From Rhodohalobacter sp. SW132 (lineage in GTDB: Bacteria > Bacteroidota > Rhodothermia > Balneolales > Balneolaceae): DNA of 64,000 bases. The translations under genes were made by a program, and so were the position numbers. This document shows, piece by piece, positions 1 through 10,232 of this stretch. The stretch spans positions 682,001-746,000 of the forward strand of contig NZ_QUOK01000001.1 of assembly GCF_003390325.1 (NCBI RefSeq). Reading direction: 5' to 3'. Positions within the stretch are counted from its first letter, which is position 1, and every line of letters starts with the position of its first letter. A model generated the notes under the pieces. That model was not told the DNA's origin and ran no database searches. It worked only from the letters and a program-made list of their open reading frames with translations.

Positions 1-160
1 GCAGGCCAAGAATGTTCAGCAGCGTTGATTTGCCACAACCGGATGGGCCCATAACTGCTATAAATTCACCTTCAGCAACTTCAATCTCCACTTTATTCAG
101 AGCTGTGGTTTCAATTTCTTCGGTTGTATAAAGTTTATTCAGTGCTTCTGTTTTGATCAT
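1..160 (-). CDS. ABC transporter ATP-binding protein (N-terminal part, cut by window edge)
   Basis: Only the first 53 residues are in the window, starting at the ATG complementary to 158-160. The reading opens [11 protein letters not shown] and reaches a complete Walker A motif, GPSGCGKST, at about residues 38-46. This is typical of the LolD/MacB class of ATPases that energise tripartite exporters. It lies downstream of the adaptor gene (290-1546) and the FtsX-type permease gene (1575-4016) on the same strand, so it very probably supplies the ATPase of that exporter. Signature and Walker B motifs lie outside the window. The class is clear; the substrate is unknown. Confidence 0.9.
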   Translation of the reverse strand, partial: MIKTEALNKLYTTEEIETTALNKVEIEVAEGEFIAVMGPSGCGKSTLLNILGL

Positions 161-289
161 TTAACGGTACCCGAACTTCAGGATGTGATATTCTGGACAT
201 TAGATTCATTATCAGAATCTTTATCTGATGAATGTGGATAACTTAACGATAATTTAACAACTGGTTCTATTTACTTTTCCGGCAGATGT

Positions 290-1546
290 TCAATTCAGGA
301 TTAGTACTTCTGAATTGCTGAAGGTGTCATACCCGGATGTGATGACTTTGTCGCCGGGGTTCAGGCCTTCCAGAACTTCAAAATATTGCGTATTTCCGCG
401 TCCCAAACGGATCTGCTGCCGGTAGGCACGCTCCCCGGAGTCATCTACCCTGTAAATCCAGCTGCCGCCGGTTTGCTGATAAAATCCGCCCCGGGCAAGA
501 AGCACGGCCTGTGTTTGATCACCGAGTTCAAGCCGGACCCGAACGGATTGTCCCCGACGGATACCCTCCGGGACTTCCCCCGTAAAATCCATATCCACCT
601 GGAAACGTCCATCCTGTATCACAGGGAACAGCCGGGTAATCACCAGGTTATACCGGCTTCCGGCAAACGGAAAACTGCCTTCAAGTCCTGCAGTTACTCT
701 TGAAAGGTAGAACTCGTCGATCTCTACCCGGATTTTAAATCCATCAAGCTGGTCAATTTGCCCCAGTCGTTCTCCCTGCGAAACCGATTGACCCTGGTTC
801 AGTTCAACCGTGGAAAGCTGACCCGATATCGGGGCCGTTACCACAAGATTAGTCAGTATTTGCTGAACACCTTCAAGACTTTGCCACATTCTCTCCTCGG
901 AATTATCCAGCTGCACCAATTGATTCTGCATTTGCAGTGAATCTTTTTGATACGACTCGTAATTCAGTTCATACCTGCGCTGCTGAAACCGGTAGTTGTG
1001 CCGCGTCTCTTCAAATTCTTGTTCAGATATCAGGTTGTTTTCGTAAAGCGCACTGTCTCTCCTAAACCTGGGTTCCAGGAGTGCCATTTGAGTTTCAGCA
1101 TTTGCGAGCTCTTCCCGCAGCCGCAGATGATTTTGCTCGAGATTCAGTCTTGAATTTCGGACGTTATTAATCTGATCATAAATGCCCGCCTCCTGCTGCA
1201 TAACACTGAGCTGAAGATTGGAATTTGAAAGAACAAGCAGCGTATCACCCTGTTCCACCATTTCCCCTGATTCCACCATTACTTCCTGTACAACTCCTCC
1301 CTCCACGGCATCCAAAATGGTTGAACGCAGCGGCTGTACCGTTCCCGAAACTTCAATAAACTCCTGAAATGCACTTTCCGTTACTTCATGGATTAGAATC
1401 TGGTCGGTGTTTACGGTCTCACTGGAACGAGAGTCCAAAAAAAACAGAGTGTATATCACAAAAGCCACGACCAGCAATACTCCGCCAATCAACACAAGTT
1501 TTCCTTTGCTGATCCTCTTTTTTTCTATTTTTCTGTCCATTCCCAT
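290..1546 (-). CDS. HlyD/MacA-type periplasmic adaptor protein
   Basis: Periplasmic membrane-fusion subunit that would couple an inner-membrane ABC exporter to an outer-membrane channel. About 418 residues. One N-terminal membrane anchor (roughly residues 16-36) is followed by a split biotinyl-lipoyl-like domain (IEVSGTVQPL near residue 65 and VVTAPISGQL near 240), a long alpha-helical hairpin between them rich in Gln, Glu and Leu, and a beta-barrel C-terminal part ending LNPGDKVITSGYD. I chose the ATG at 1544-1546 (MGMDRK); a GTG at 1561 would add five residues. It starts about 28 bp after the permease stop and is followed by the ATPase gene, giving the order permease-adaptor-ATPase. No outer-membrane TolC gene is visible here. 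Confidence 0.88.
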   Translation of the reverse strand: MGMDRKIEKKRISKGKLVLIGGVLLVVAFVIYTLFFLDSRSSETVNTDQILIHEVTESAFQEFIEVSGTVQPLRSTILDAVEGGVVQEVMVESGEMVEQGDTLLVLSNSNLQLSVMQQEAGIYDQINNVRNSRLNLEQNHLRLREELANAETQMALLEPRFRRDSALYENNLISEQEFEETRHNYRFQQRRYELNYESYQKDSLQMQNQLVQLDNSEERMWQSLEGVQQILTNLVVTAPISGQLSTVELNQGQSVSQGERLGQIDQLDGFKIRVEIDEFYLSRVTAGLEGSFPFAGSRYNLVITRLFPVIQDGRFQVDMDFTGEVPEGIRRGQSVRVRLELGDQTQAVLLARGGFYQQTGGSWIYRVDDSGERAYRQQIRLGRGNTQYFEVLEGLNPGDKVITSGYDTFSNSEVLILN

Positions 1547-1574
1547 AATTAAAACCTGCACTGCTTAACTTTAA

Positions 1575-4016
1575 CTACTCTCTCCTCAAACTTTCTACGG
1601 GGCTGAGCAGCGATGCCCGTATGGAAAAAGAGCTGATCGCAAAAATACTGATTACTACAGATATTACTGAACTTGCAAAAAATGTAATGCCAAGATACCA
1701 TAAAAGGTTGATCGCGTAGGGAAATTCTTTAAAACCTGTACTTGCCAGAAAATACACAATGGGCAGCGCAATCAAATGAGCTACCACAATCAGTTTAACA
1801 TAATCTTTACTGAGCAGGTAAAAAATCTGTACCGCAGTTGCGCCCATCGCTTTCCGTATACCGATTTCCCGTGTTCGTTTGCTGATGGAATATGATGCAA
1901 GACCAAGAAGACCCAGGCATCCGATCCCCAGTGCTAAAATAGTAAACACACCCATCAGCGTGCTGAACTGCTGCTCTTGCTGGTACATTTCATCAATTTT
2001 ACGGTCGAGGAAAAAAAAGTCGAATGGATGAGTGGGATCCAGATCATCCCAGACCGATTGTATATGAGCCAGGGCATCATCCGGATTGGTGCCGCTGAGC
2101 CGTATTTTTATATAATCGATATTCGAAACGAACTGCACTTCCGATGATGGCAGGTCCAATATCAAAGGCTCAAGATCGTACCGAAGGTGAGCAAAATGAA
2201 AATCGTCCGTCACACCCACCACGCTGCCGGTTTTGCCCGCGAGCTGAAACGTTTTACCCAAAGCTTCTTCCGGCGTACCCCACTCCATGGAATCCACCAT
2301 TGCCCGGTTGATTATCAGGGCGTCCTCAGGATCCGTAGAAAATTCGGTTGAGAAATCCCGGCCTGAAAGCAGGTCAATATCCATCGTTTCCAGGAAATCG
2401 TGTGCCACAAAAAGTTTTGCAATCGAAAACGCCTCTTGTTCGCCATATCCTTCCGGCGCAATTTGATAAGTGTAATAGATATCGGAACCCAATACCGTTT
2501 TTGAGCCGGAAACATTATGAATGCCGCTATGGGTTAACACACGTTCTTTAAATTCATCGTAATACCAGATAGCGAGACTCATTGAAGAAGGGACTACAAT
2601 GACCTGCTCCCGTTCAAACCCCATATCCATCCGCTGCATATGCTGATACTGCAGGTACGCGAGCGACGTTCCAATTAATAAAATAGCGGTAATGGTAAAT
2701 TGAAATATAACCAGTGATTTTCGGAGTTTTCCTCCTTTTTGACCCTGGGTAAACGTCCCCTTTACCGCTTCAATCGGTTTATAACCCGATAAAAATGTGG
2801 CCGGGTAAAATCCCGCAAGCAGTGTAATCCCAGCAATTAAAAGGAGTGCCACCCCGGCAATGGTATATCCGCTGTATGCGGCAATTTCCACCTCTTTACC
2901 CGTAAACATATTGAAATATGGCATCGCTGTGATAACTATAAAAGCACTCAGCAAAACCGCAAAAACGGTGTATATGAGAGATTCGAATAAAAATTGCATT
3001 CTCAGCTGGTACTCATCAGCACCCAGGGTTTTTCTAAGCCCAACTTCTTTTGAGCGTGTTAATGCCCGTGCAGTAGATAAATTGATATAGTTGATACACG
3101 CAATCAGCAAAATAAGCACGGCGATTGCAGAAAAAATTACAATGTACAGAAAGCTGCTGGTTGGCCCTATTTCGTTATCTGCAGCGGAGTGAAGGTAAAT
3201 CTCCTTTAATGGCTGCAGATTTAAAACGACTTCTTCGTTTTCACCAAAAAAAGATGCGTAGTATCGGTCGGAGAAGTCGGAGAGCTGTTCTTCAAGAAAC
3301 TCTTTTTCCGTTCCTGGTACTGCCAGAATATATGTCCAGCTGGAGGCCCACAGCCAGCGTTCGGTAATCTGATCATAATTCCTCCATATATCACGAAGTG
3401 ATTCGAATGAAGCGAGCAAATCGGCCCTGATATGACTCTGCCGCGGCCACTCTTCCATTACACCTGTAACGGTTAGAAAAGTCTGCCCTTCATAGAGTAA
3501 CTGCTGCCCCATTGGATCTTCATCACCAAAATACCGGCTGGCAACTTCCGGGGTGATGACAACACTTCCAGGTTCTGATAATGCAGATTCGGCATTCCCC
3601 CGTATCAACGCAATATCAAACAGGGTAAAGACAGATGGATCCGTAAAAAAGAAATGTTCTTCCCGAAAAAAAAGCTCTCTCTCCCTGTTCCCGATAGATA
3701 CATTTGGAGCTTCCATATCAAAAAAGCGGACGGATTCAGACACATATCCCTGCAGGTCGTTGTCTATCGCGCTTTTGAGTGGAAATGGCGTTGATGCAGA
3801 CTGTGTTTCATCACCGTTGTAATGCGTCGTTTGGGTAACCCTGAAAATGTCGTCGCCTTTGGTGTGATGACGATCAAACCCGGATTCATCCCAAACATAG
3901 ATCGCGATAAACACAAAACACGCAATTCCGATGGCTAAGCCGGCAAGATTGATACAGGTATAGACAGGTTTTTTACGAGCATTTCGAAATAAAATCAGAA
4001 AGTAACTTTTTATCAT
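1575..4016 (-). CDS. MacB-like FtsX-family ABC transporter permease
   Basis: Large permease of about 813 residues with the Bacteroidota-style duplicated FtsX layout. There is an N-terminal transmembrane helix after FRNARKKP (residues about 18-40), a MacB periplasmic core domain and a first FtsX block of three helices (about 285-420). Then follow a second leading helix, a second periplasmic domain and a final FtsX block containing RTREIGIRKAMGA, the usual cytoplasmic coupling signature. The ATG at 4014-4016 (MIKSYF) is preferred over a GTG two codons upstream. It is the first gene of a three-gene minus-strand operon with the adaptor and ATPase. Such exporters move antibiotics, lipoproteins or peptides; nothing here fixes the substrate. 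Confidence 0.9.
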   Translation of the reverse strand: MIKSYFLILFRNARKKPVYTCINLAGLAIGIACFVFIAIYVWDESGFDRHHTKGDDIFRVTQTTHYNGDETQSASTPFPLKSAIDNDLQGYVSESVRFFDMEAPNVSIGNRERELFFREEHFFFTDPSVFTLFDIALIRGNAESALSEPGSVVITPEVASRYFGDEDPMGQQLLYEGQTFLTVTGVMEEWPRQSHIRADLLASFESLRDIWRNYDQITERWLWASSWTYILAVPGTEKEFLEEQLSDFSDRYYASFFGENEEVVLNLQPLKEIYLHSAADNEIGPTSSFLYIVIFSAIAVLILLIACINYINLSTARALTRSKEVGLRKTLGADEYQLRMQFLFESLIYTVFAVLLSAFIVITAMPYFNMFTGKEVEIAAYSGYTIAGVALLLIAGITLLAGFYPATFLSGYKPIEAVKGTFTQGQKGGKLRKSLVIFQFTITAILLIGTSLAYLQYQHMQRMDMGFEREQVIVVPSSMSLAIWYYDEFKERVLTHSGIHNVSGSKTVLGSDIYYTYQIAPEGYGEQEAFSIAKLFVAHDFLETMDIDLLSGRDFSTEFSTDPEDALIINRAMVDSMEWGTPEEALGKTFQLAGKTGSVVGVTDDFHFAHLRYDLEPLILDLPSSEVQFVSNIDYIKIRLSGTNPDDALAHIQSVWDDLDPTHPFDFFFLDRKIDEMYQQEQQFSTLMGVFTILALGIGCLGLLGLASYSISKRTREIGIRKAMGATAVQIFYLLSKDYVKLIVVAHLIALPIVYFLASTGFKEFPYAINLLWYLGITFFASSVISVVISIFAISSFSIRASLLSPVESLRRE

Positions 4017-4239
4017 ACGCACTTTACGACTCGTCTAAAACTGATCTGCAATTAACAAGAGTTTGAAGAAACGACATTGTTACATTTAATCTTAAATATT
4101 AAAATCTTTTAATTAAAATTTCCTTACAGCCTCAAAATCAAGTTGAGCACGAACAGTCAAAATTCTCTGTTAATAAGGCGCTAAATCTCTTTTTTTGATC
4201 CATCCACAGCTTGTATATTTGTTGAAACGAAAAACCCAT

Positions 4240-6579
4240 ATGATTCAGCCAAGTATCAAACTTTCAGTACTTCTTACAACTCATCTGCCGAAAGCAGATC
4301 TGCTCAACATTTTGCACTCTTTGCTCAGAATGTCGTCTGCCAATACAGAAATTATCATCATAGACGACCAAACATCCGCTGAGATCTCCTCTGAAATACA
4401 GCAGATTCTTCAAAATTACGATAATGACCTGGTATTTCTTCTTGAACATGAGAAATCTACAGGCAGAGGAAACTGCCTTAACGAAGCCGTTATGCAGGCT
4501 ACTGGCAAATTCATCTGGGCACCGATTCGCGCCAATCGTTTTAATGTGAATTTGTTTAAACAGGCACTAACCCGATTTTCATCAGACCCTGCGGCTATTT
4601 GGGTGATGGATTTTGATTTGCCATCTTCCACCGAGCGCTGGCTGAAAGAAGTAGAGTTCGGGCATTTTCCGGATGACAGTTGTTTTATCTGGAACCGCTC
4701 TGTTCTGGACGGAGACCAGCTTTTCTTTAACCCGTTCATGACGCACCTCCATGGTGCAGAGCTCGCCATGCGGGTATACGAAAAGCACGTTTGGCACCGT
4801 ACCGATCCCTTTTTCGTAATTGGTCAAAACCAGTTTCTTACGCCGGCCGGAACCAATATTGAAGAATTTTTCAGATCGGCTCATCGACTGGCCAAAACGC
4901 AGGAATCCAGGAAGGCAATTCTTGAGCATCTGTCTTCTGTAGATATTTCACCAGCTTCAAAACAAGACAGTGTTAACCTGCTTACTCAAAGCCGACAACT
5001 GCTGGCACAGGATGATGCAAAAAATGCCCTCGAACTCATCGATGCCTACCTAAAAAAGAATCCTGAAAACTTTGAGGCAGTTCAGGTTAAAATCTCTACA
5101 CTCGAAAAACTTCGCCGGCATGTTGAAGCCGCCGAACTTAAACACGATTTAAAACAGTTTACGAAGAGGCAACTGAATGTTTCTCCCGAGAAAAAGTCTG
5201 ATACACCGCAACTGTCTGATTCTGAAAACCTCGGCAACAATGATCGTGACCCACTGCATGATCATAATCATTCAGAAGTAAGAAACATACCAACCAATGA
5301 GTCCAGTTACAGTATTGTCATACCGACAACCGGAATTGGAAAAATCCATCTTGAACGCACCTTAACATCTCTTGAAAAAGTAGCTTCATCGGCAGAATGT
5401 GAACTTATCATCATAGATAATGCAAGCATTGACGATACTTTCGATTATCTTGAACAATTGGCAGAGTCAAATTTTTTCAACCTGAAAACCATTACCAACT
5501 CTTCCAATGCCGGTTTTGCTGCTTCTGTAAACCAGGGAATCTCCAAAGCAAAAGGAGATTTTATTCTTGTTATGCATAATGATGTTGAGCTGGAGGATGG
5601 CATTCTTGAAACATTATCGGAGGCATTTCAGCAAAGCAGCGATATTGCGCTTGCTGCACCACTTATTAATGATACTGACCTCACAGCCCAGCAGCCTGAA
5701 CAGCAGCCCGGCGAGCAATACGTACAGACCGATACGGTTGACAGCTGCTGCTTTATGGTGAAAAATGGATTTTCATTTCAATTTGACGAGTCTTACGGTC
5801 TCGCTTATTTCGAGATGGACGATTTATGTAAGCAAATCAGAGAGAATGATTACCAAATAGCTGTTGCTTCAGGTGTTACGGTTACGCATCATAAAGGCAC
5901 CACTATCCAAAAAATGGGGTTTACATTAACACCGCCGAGAAAGTGGAAAAACCGTGAAATCTTTCATAAAAAATGGAATCCGGAAAATGAATTTTCAATC
6001 CCTGATCAAGGCACTATAACGGATCGTCTCGAAAGATTAGAGCCCCCTGTAAATCCCGCTGATCCGCCCGACGACTGGGTGCATACTGTACACGATTTTC
6101 TTACCGATGAAATTCGTACACAAATCATCCGGTCTGATCTTACACCGCGCGAACTCTTTACAATTGTACCGGTGCTTCTGATGGCAGATTGCAGAGAGCT
6201 GCTTCGAAATCTTGAAGACAGGCTTGATGATATGGAGCTGCCCGTACCGCTGCTGATGCTTTTTATTCATTTTTATTACGAAAAAAACATCTTTTCAAGA
6301 TGCAGGCATTATCTTGATAAAGCGGGTGACTCCCACCCTGCATTTGACCTGTACAGGCTAAAAATTCATGTTGATGATAAAGAGACAGATGAAGCCTCAA
6401 AACTTCTGACCCGGATGATAGATAAACACCCTGCGAGTGCCGACCTTTTTTCGCTCGCCTCTAAAATCTATTTGCAGGGTGGTGATAAGGATGAAGCAAA
6501 TTCATTTGCCGCAATGGCCAACCAGCTTGATCCCGTGCAATATCCACCCGAGGAAACTGCATTTAAGGTTAAGTTTTAG
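4240..6579 (+). CDS. Glycosyltransferase with two family-2 domains and TPR-like repeats
   Basis: About 779 residues. Two GT2 folds can be seen. The first (about residues 5-200) begins KLSVLLTTHLPK and has an IIIIDDQTS strand. The second (about 365-560) begins SYSIVIPTTG, carries IIIDNASIDDT and has an acidic MHNDVELEDG motif in the DxD position. Between them, and after the second, are TPR-like helical stretches (for example DDAKNALELIDAYLKKNP). The first domain lacks an obvious DxD, so it may bind rather than catalyse. Two starts are possible: TTG at 4195 or ATG at 4240. The ATG gives a compact start just before the GT fold, and neither has a clear Shine-Dalgarno. Probably makes a surface polysaccharide or glycan; acceptor and sugar are unknown. 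Confidence 0.82.
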   Translation: MIQPSIKLSVLLTTHLPKADLLNILHSLLRMSSANTEIIIIDDQTSAEISSEIQQILQNYDNDLVFLLEHEKSTGRGNCLNEAVMQATGKFIWAPIRANRFNVNLFKQALTRFSSDPAAIWVMDFDLPSSTERWLKEVEFGHFPDDSCFIWNRSVLDGDQLFFNPFMTHLHGAELAMRVYEKHVWHRTDPFFVIGQNQFLTPAGTNIEEFFRSAHRLAKTQESRKAILEHLSSVDISPASKQDSVNLLTQSRQLLAQDDAKNALELIDAYLKKNPENFEAVQVKISTLEKLRRHVEAAELKHDLKQFTKRQLNVSPEKKSDTPQLSDSENLGNNDRDPLHDHNHSEVRNIPTNESSYSIVIPTTGIGKIHLERTLTSLEKVASSAECELIIIDNASIDDTFDYLEQLAESNFFNLKTITNSSNAGFAASVNQGISKAKGDFILVMHNDVELEDGILETLSEAFQQSSDIALAAPLINDTDLTAQQPEQQPGEQYVQTDTVDSCCFMVKNGFSFQFDESYGLAYFEMDDLCKQIRENDYQIAVASGVTVTHHKGTTIQKMGFTLTPPRKWKNREIFHKKWNPENEFSIPDQGTITDRLERLEPPVNPADPPDDWVHTVHDFLTDEIRTQIIRSDLTPRELFTIVPVLLMADCRELLRNLEDRLDDMELPVPLLMLFIHFYYEKNIFSRCRHYLDKAGDSHPAFDLYRLKIHVDDKETDEASKLLTRMIDKHPASADLFSLASKIYLQGGDKDEANSFAAMANQLDPVQYPPEETAFKVKF

Positions 6580-6708
6580 CCTTGGTGAACAACGGGTCAA
6601 TTTGCAGAGACTGCCAAATAGAGCATAGTATTGCAAAATAATTTATCCATTTCGTGATTCCGAAACCCGCATCAAGTACTGGATAACACTCTATTTTGAT
6701 GGTCTAAA

Positions 6709-7560
6709 CTACTTCTGCATTTCAGCAATAGAAAGAAGCTGCTTTAAATCAGTGACTTTTCGTTCATAGCCATTTTTGGCATAGCTGTGCATCAGGTTTC
6801 GGATGCAGCGGGTTAGAATATCGGATGTTTCTGCTCTCTCAAGATGTTCGGCCCGGGGCTCAATTCCATTTTTTTTCAGAAAATAGTAACACTGATCGTA
6901 GGTAACAATTGTACCCCCGTCGAAAGGATCAATCAGAATATTTTGCTTGTGCGTCTGGTAGATCAGCATAAAGTGAATCGGCATATTCACACCGTAAAAC
7001 GGTAGATTTAATCTGCGTGCGAGCATCATCACTACCACACTTAACATGATTGGCAACCCTTTTCGCCTGTCAATTACGCGATCGAGAAATGCATTTTCAG
7101 AGTTGTGATAATTTTTGGAATCTCCCCTGAATCGAAGTTCCCGGAATATAAAGTGAAGTAAAATCCGCATTTTTTCATTTAACGAAGGAGTATATGCAAT
7201 ATCTCCGCCTATTTGCCGGGCCATGTCATCCAGTTTTTGTTTATACTCCGAAACCCTGAGTGTGGGGTTGCCAAATCGTGCTAAAACAAAGAGAGCCTCT
7301 TCAAGCGATCGGCGTCCCTGGATGCCGCTTTCAACAAGTGCCGAAAAATCTTCGAGAAGTGCTCCATACGTAATTTTATGGATGATTTCATTAATACTCT
7401 GCCGCTCCGAATCATGCACAGATTCGCTTTTATATTGGTCCAGAAGGGGCACAGCGTGCTCTCCCAGTTCATTCAATCGGTTTTTCACACCGGTCTGAAC
7501 TTCGGGATCAGGATCCTCAAGCAGATAAATAAGTGATTCTATTTCTGATTTGTTTGTCAT
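6709..7560 (-). CDS. SirB1-like transglutaminase-fold protein
   Basis: 283 residues resembling the SirB1/Transglut_core2 (UPF0162) family. The core runs from about residue 130 to 230, with the family phrases LRFRGDSKNYHNSENAFLDR, RRKGLPIMLSVV, MPIHFML and LIDPFDGG. The His of PIHF and the Asp of IDPFDG sit where the fold's His and Asp normally lie, but I see no Cys at the transglutaminase nucleophile position, which is common in this family. An N-terminal HEAT-like segment (residues 1-60) precedes it. Function in cells is unclear. The gene stands alone, convergent with the glycosyltransferase and divergent from arginine deiminase. Confidence 0.78.
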   Translation of the reverse strand: MTNKSEIESLIYLLEDPDPEVQTGVKNRLNELGEHAVPLLDQYKSESVHDSERQSINEIIHKITYGALLEDFSALVESGIQGRRSLEEALFVLARFGNPTLRVSEYKQKLDDMARQIGGDIAYTPSLNEKMRILLHFIFRELRFRGDSKNYHNSENAFLDRVIDRRKGLPIMLSVVVMMLARRLNLPFYGVNMPIHFMLIYQTHKQNILIDPFDGGTIVTYDQCYYFLKKNGIEPRAEHLERAETSDILTRCIRNLMHSYAKNGYERKVTDLKQLLSIAEMQK

Positions 7561-7741
7561 GATTCAAGCAACAATTATTGCAAATAAACTATTCCATCTT
7601 TTTATCAATTATCGGCGAGTTTAACCTAACAATAAAATGAATGATCAATCAACCTGTTATTTGTAGCTTCTGCTTGTCAACTTTCAAAAAGCGGTTTATA
7701 AAGGAGGTACAGAACACGTATATTGTCTGTTTAAATAAACG

Positions 7742-8983
7742 ATGTTACACTACATGCAGATATATATCCCATCTGAAACCGCACCGCTAAAAAAAGTAAT
7801 TGTTCATACACCGGGCCACGAGGTTTCGCTTGTAAACCCCGAACTGAAGGATGAGTTACTTTTTGATGATATTATCTTTGAGGAAGATGCCAGAGAAGAA
7901 CACCTTGATATGCTGAAGGTGTTTCGTGCAGCTATGCCTGATGACGGTGAAATCCATGAAATTACCGATCTGGCTCTATATTGCCTGAAGGATGAATCAA
8001 CCCGTAATTGGTTTGTAAACCAGCTGGTTGAGCAACTCCCCTACGAAAATCTCGCTGTGGTTCAGCATATTCTAAATGATTTGAATCCTAAACAGCTGCT
8101 TCAATTTGTGGTAGAAGGCACGCTGGATAACGAGAATCCGTTTTCTCTGCATCCCGCACCGAATCTTTTGTTTACGCGCGATCTTGCAGCTGTAGTGGGG
8201 CAGCAAATCATCCTTTCAAAAGCCGCCAAAAGAGCACGGGCCCGTGAATCTCTGCTGATGGAACTCATCTTGCTACACCACCCTATATTCACCGGTTCGG
8301 CGGATCACCTGATTTATACCGGTGGAAGCCAGTCTATTGAAGGCGGTGATGTTCTGGTCGTAAACGAAAAAATTGTGCTGATCGGGATGAGTGAACGCAC
8401 ATCATTCAGCGGACTGGTGGGGGTAGCCAATCAGCTCCTAAACGGAAATGTTGAACATGTTCTTGCTGTTGATATCCCTAAAAAACGGTCATCTATGCAC
8501 CTGGATACAATTTTTACCTTTGCAGATGAAAATGAGTGCATTGTTTTTCCTCCTGCCATTGTAGAACAAACAAATAATGTGGTAGAACTCTACCAAAACG
8601 GCCATGATGATGCCATTCTTTCCCGACAACACTCAAGTCTGAAAGGTGCGCTTGAAACACTCACACAAACGTCATTTAATTTTATTCACTGCGGCGGTGA
8701 AAATCGGACCACACAATTTCGGGAGCAGTGGACGGATGGTGCAAACGTTTTTGCTCTCGCGCCAGGAATTATCGTAGGGTATGAGCGAAACACCAAAACA
8801 TTTGAAGCACTCGCTGAAAACGGCTACCGGCTGATGACTCAGTTTGAGTTTATCGAAGAGTTTGCGGATAAACCGTTTGACCATAACGATTCAGGTAAAA
8901 TTGCGATTAGCTTCCAGGGGCACGAGCTTTGCCGGGGACGCGGCGGCGCACGATGCATGACACTCCCAATACTAAGGAATTAA
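7742..8983 (+). CDS. arcA: Arginine deiminase
   Basis: Cytoplasmic enzyme converting L-arginine to citrulline and ammonia. 413 residues, the normal family length. Visible motifs are FTRD at residues 144-147, IEGGDV near 199-204, the catalytic His region MHLDT at 252-256, and the C-terminal GGARCMTLP whose Cys405 is the expected nucleophile. Starts at 7742 and 7754 are both ATG. A perfect AAGGAGGT lies at 7701-7708, about 33 bases too far upstream to serve either start, and no usable start codon lies between. No arcB or arcC neighbour is present; an ornithine carbamoyltransferase gene is 14 kb away in the biosynthetic operon. The gene could feed citrulline or energy metabolism, or release ammonia. 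Confidence 0.93.
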   Translation: MLHYMQIYIPSETAPLKKVIVHTPGHEVSLVNPELKDELLFDDIIFEEDAREEHLDMLKVFRAAMPDDGEIHEITDLALYCLKDESTRNWFVNQLVEQLPYENLAVVQHILNDLNPKQLLQFVVEGTLDNENPFSLHPAPNLLFTRDLAAVVGQQIILSKAAKRARARESLLMELILLHHPIFTGSADHLIYTGGSQSIEGGDVLVVNEKIVLIGMSERTSFSGLVGVANQLLNGNVEHVLAVDIPKKRSSMHLDTIFTFADENECIVFPPAIVEQTNNVVELYQNGHDDAILSRQHSSLKGALETLTQTSFNFIHCGGENRTTQFREQWTDGANVFALAPGIIVGYERNTKTFEALAENGYRLMTQFEFIEEFADKPFDHNDSGKIAISFQGHELCRGRGGARCMTLPILRN

Positions 8984-8998
8984 TTTATACCGACAGAT

Positions 8999-10207
8999 TT
9001 GCCTTATCCCCATTCGAATATTCCGGAAACCGAAACTGAACCGATACCTAAACAGGAAGAGTCCATCAACAGCCCGGGTACCGGTGAGATCATAAAACAC
9101 TCGGCGCTCTTCATTATAACGTTTGCCTGTGTAACCTTTTTCGGAATTTTCTGGGTAGGTCAGGGTGAAAACGCAGAGAGCTACCTCGATATGTGGCCCG
9201 AGGGTGCACTTTTCGCAGCTCTTCTTCTCGGCTTTTTGGCAACCCACGAGTTCGGCCACTATTTCGCCGCAGTATATCATAAAGTTCGGGTATCACTGCC
9301 CTATTTTATTCCCTTACCATTAGGCATCGGTACGATGGGGGCAGTCATAAAAATCAAAGAGCAGATTCATTCCACGAAAAAGTTGTTTGATGTAGGCATC
9401 TCCGGGCCAATTGCTGGTTTCATTGCGTCTCTTTTAATACTCCTTTACGGATTTATCACACTGCCTGACCCATCTTTCATAGAGAATTTCAGCGGCCATG
9501 AGGAGATAACTCAGCATGTAGAACAAACGGGAGCATTTCCTGATGAACCGCCGGCCCCGCCTGAAGGTGCCGGGGTCATTATACTTGGTGACACGATCCT
9601 CTATTCCTTTTTGGCGAGCTTTTTTGATGACGTACCTCCTATGTATGAGATGTATCACTACCCATTTTTGTTTGCCGGATGGCTTGGCCTCTTTTTTACG
9701 GCCCTGAACCTGATGCCCATCGGGCAGCTCGATGGCGGGCATATTCTTTATTCGCTACTCGGGTATAAAAAACATCAAAACGTTGCACGGTGGTGCTTTG
9801 GAGGAATCACGCTGCTTGCGGGTATCGAAGCAATCCCCTTTTTATACCTGCAGTTTTCTGAATGGATTCCCGGCTTTGAAATCAGCTCTACCGTAATATG
9901 GGCGCTTGTTCTGTTTTTCCTGCTTCGTAAAGGTTTTCATGGCGCATATGAATGGATTGCGCCGGTATGGACGTTATCACTTATCGGTTCAGTTGGTTAT
10001 CTTTATTTTCTGGGTGACGGACTTGACCAGGCCGGATCGCTGATATGGGTATTCTGGTCGTTTTTCCTGGTATATTTTGTAAAAATTGAACATCCGCCGG
10101 TAATTTATGAACAGCGTTTGAGTCCGAACCGGCGTCTGTTGGGCTGGATCAGCATGATCGTATTTATCCTCTGCATCAGTCCGTCTCCAATCAGTGTAAT
10201 CAGTTAA
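8999..10207 (+). CDS. Site-2-type membrane metalloprotease (peptidase M50 family)
   Basis: 402-residue multi-pass membrane protein. The zinc-binding HEFGH is at residues 83-87 in a helix, and the second M50 signature NLMPIGQLDGGH lies near residue 240; together these are the hallmark of intramembrane zinc proteases. A proline-rich luminal insertion (PDEPPAPPEG) sits between. The frame is opened only by a TTG at 8999, because an in-frame stop (the arcA stop, 8981-8983) lies 15 bases upstream and the next ATG is at residue 66, past the first helix. So a TTG start is the best reading. It follows arcA by 15 bp and may be cotranscribed with it. Closest in type to plant EGY-like and bacterial M50 proteases of unknown substrate. 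Confidence 0.85.
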   Translation: MPYPHSNIPETETEPIPKQEESINSPGTGEIIKHSALFIITFACVTFFGIFWVGQGENAESYLDMWPEGALFAALLLGFLATHEFGHYFAAVYHKVRVSLPYFIPLPLGIGTMGAVIKIKEQIHSTKKLFDVGISGPIAGFIASLLILLYGFITLPDPSFIENFSGHEEITQHVEQTGAFPDEPPAPPEGAGVIILGDTILYSFLASFFDDVPPMYEMYHYPFLFAGWLGLFFTALNLMPIGQLDGGHILYSLLGYKKHQNVARWCFGGITLLAGIEAIPFLYLQFSEWIPGFEISSTVIWALVLFFLLRKGFHGAYEWIAPVWTLSLIGSVGYLYFLGDGLDQAGSLIWVFWSFFLVYFVKIEHPPVIYEQRLSPNRRLLGWISMIVFILCISPSPISVIS

Positions 10208-10232
10208 TCATTATTTCATTTAAAACATCTCA

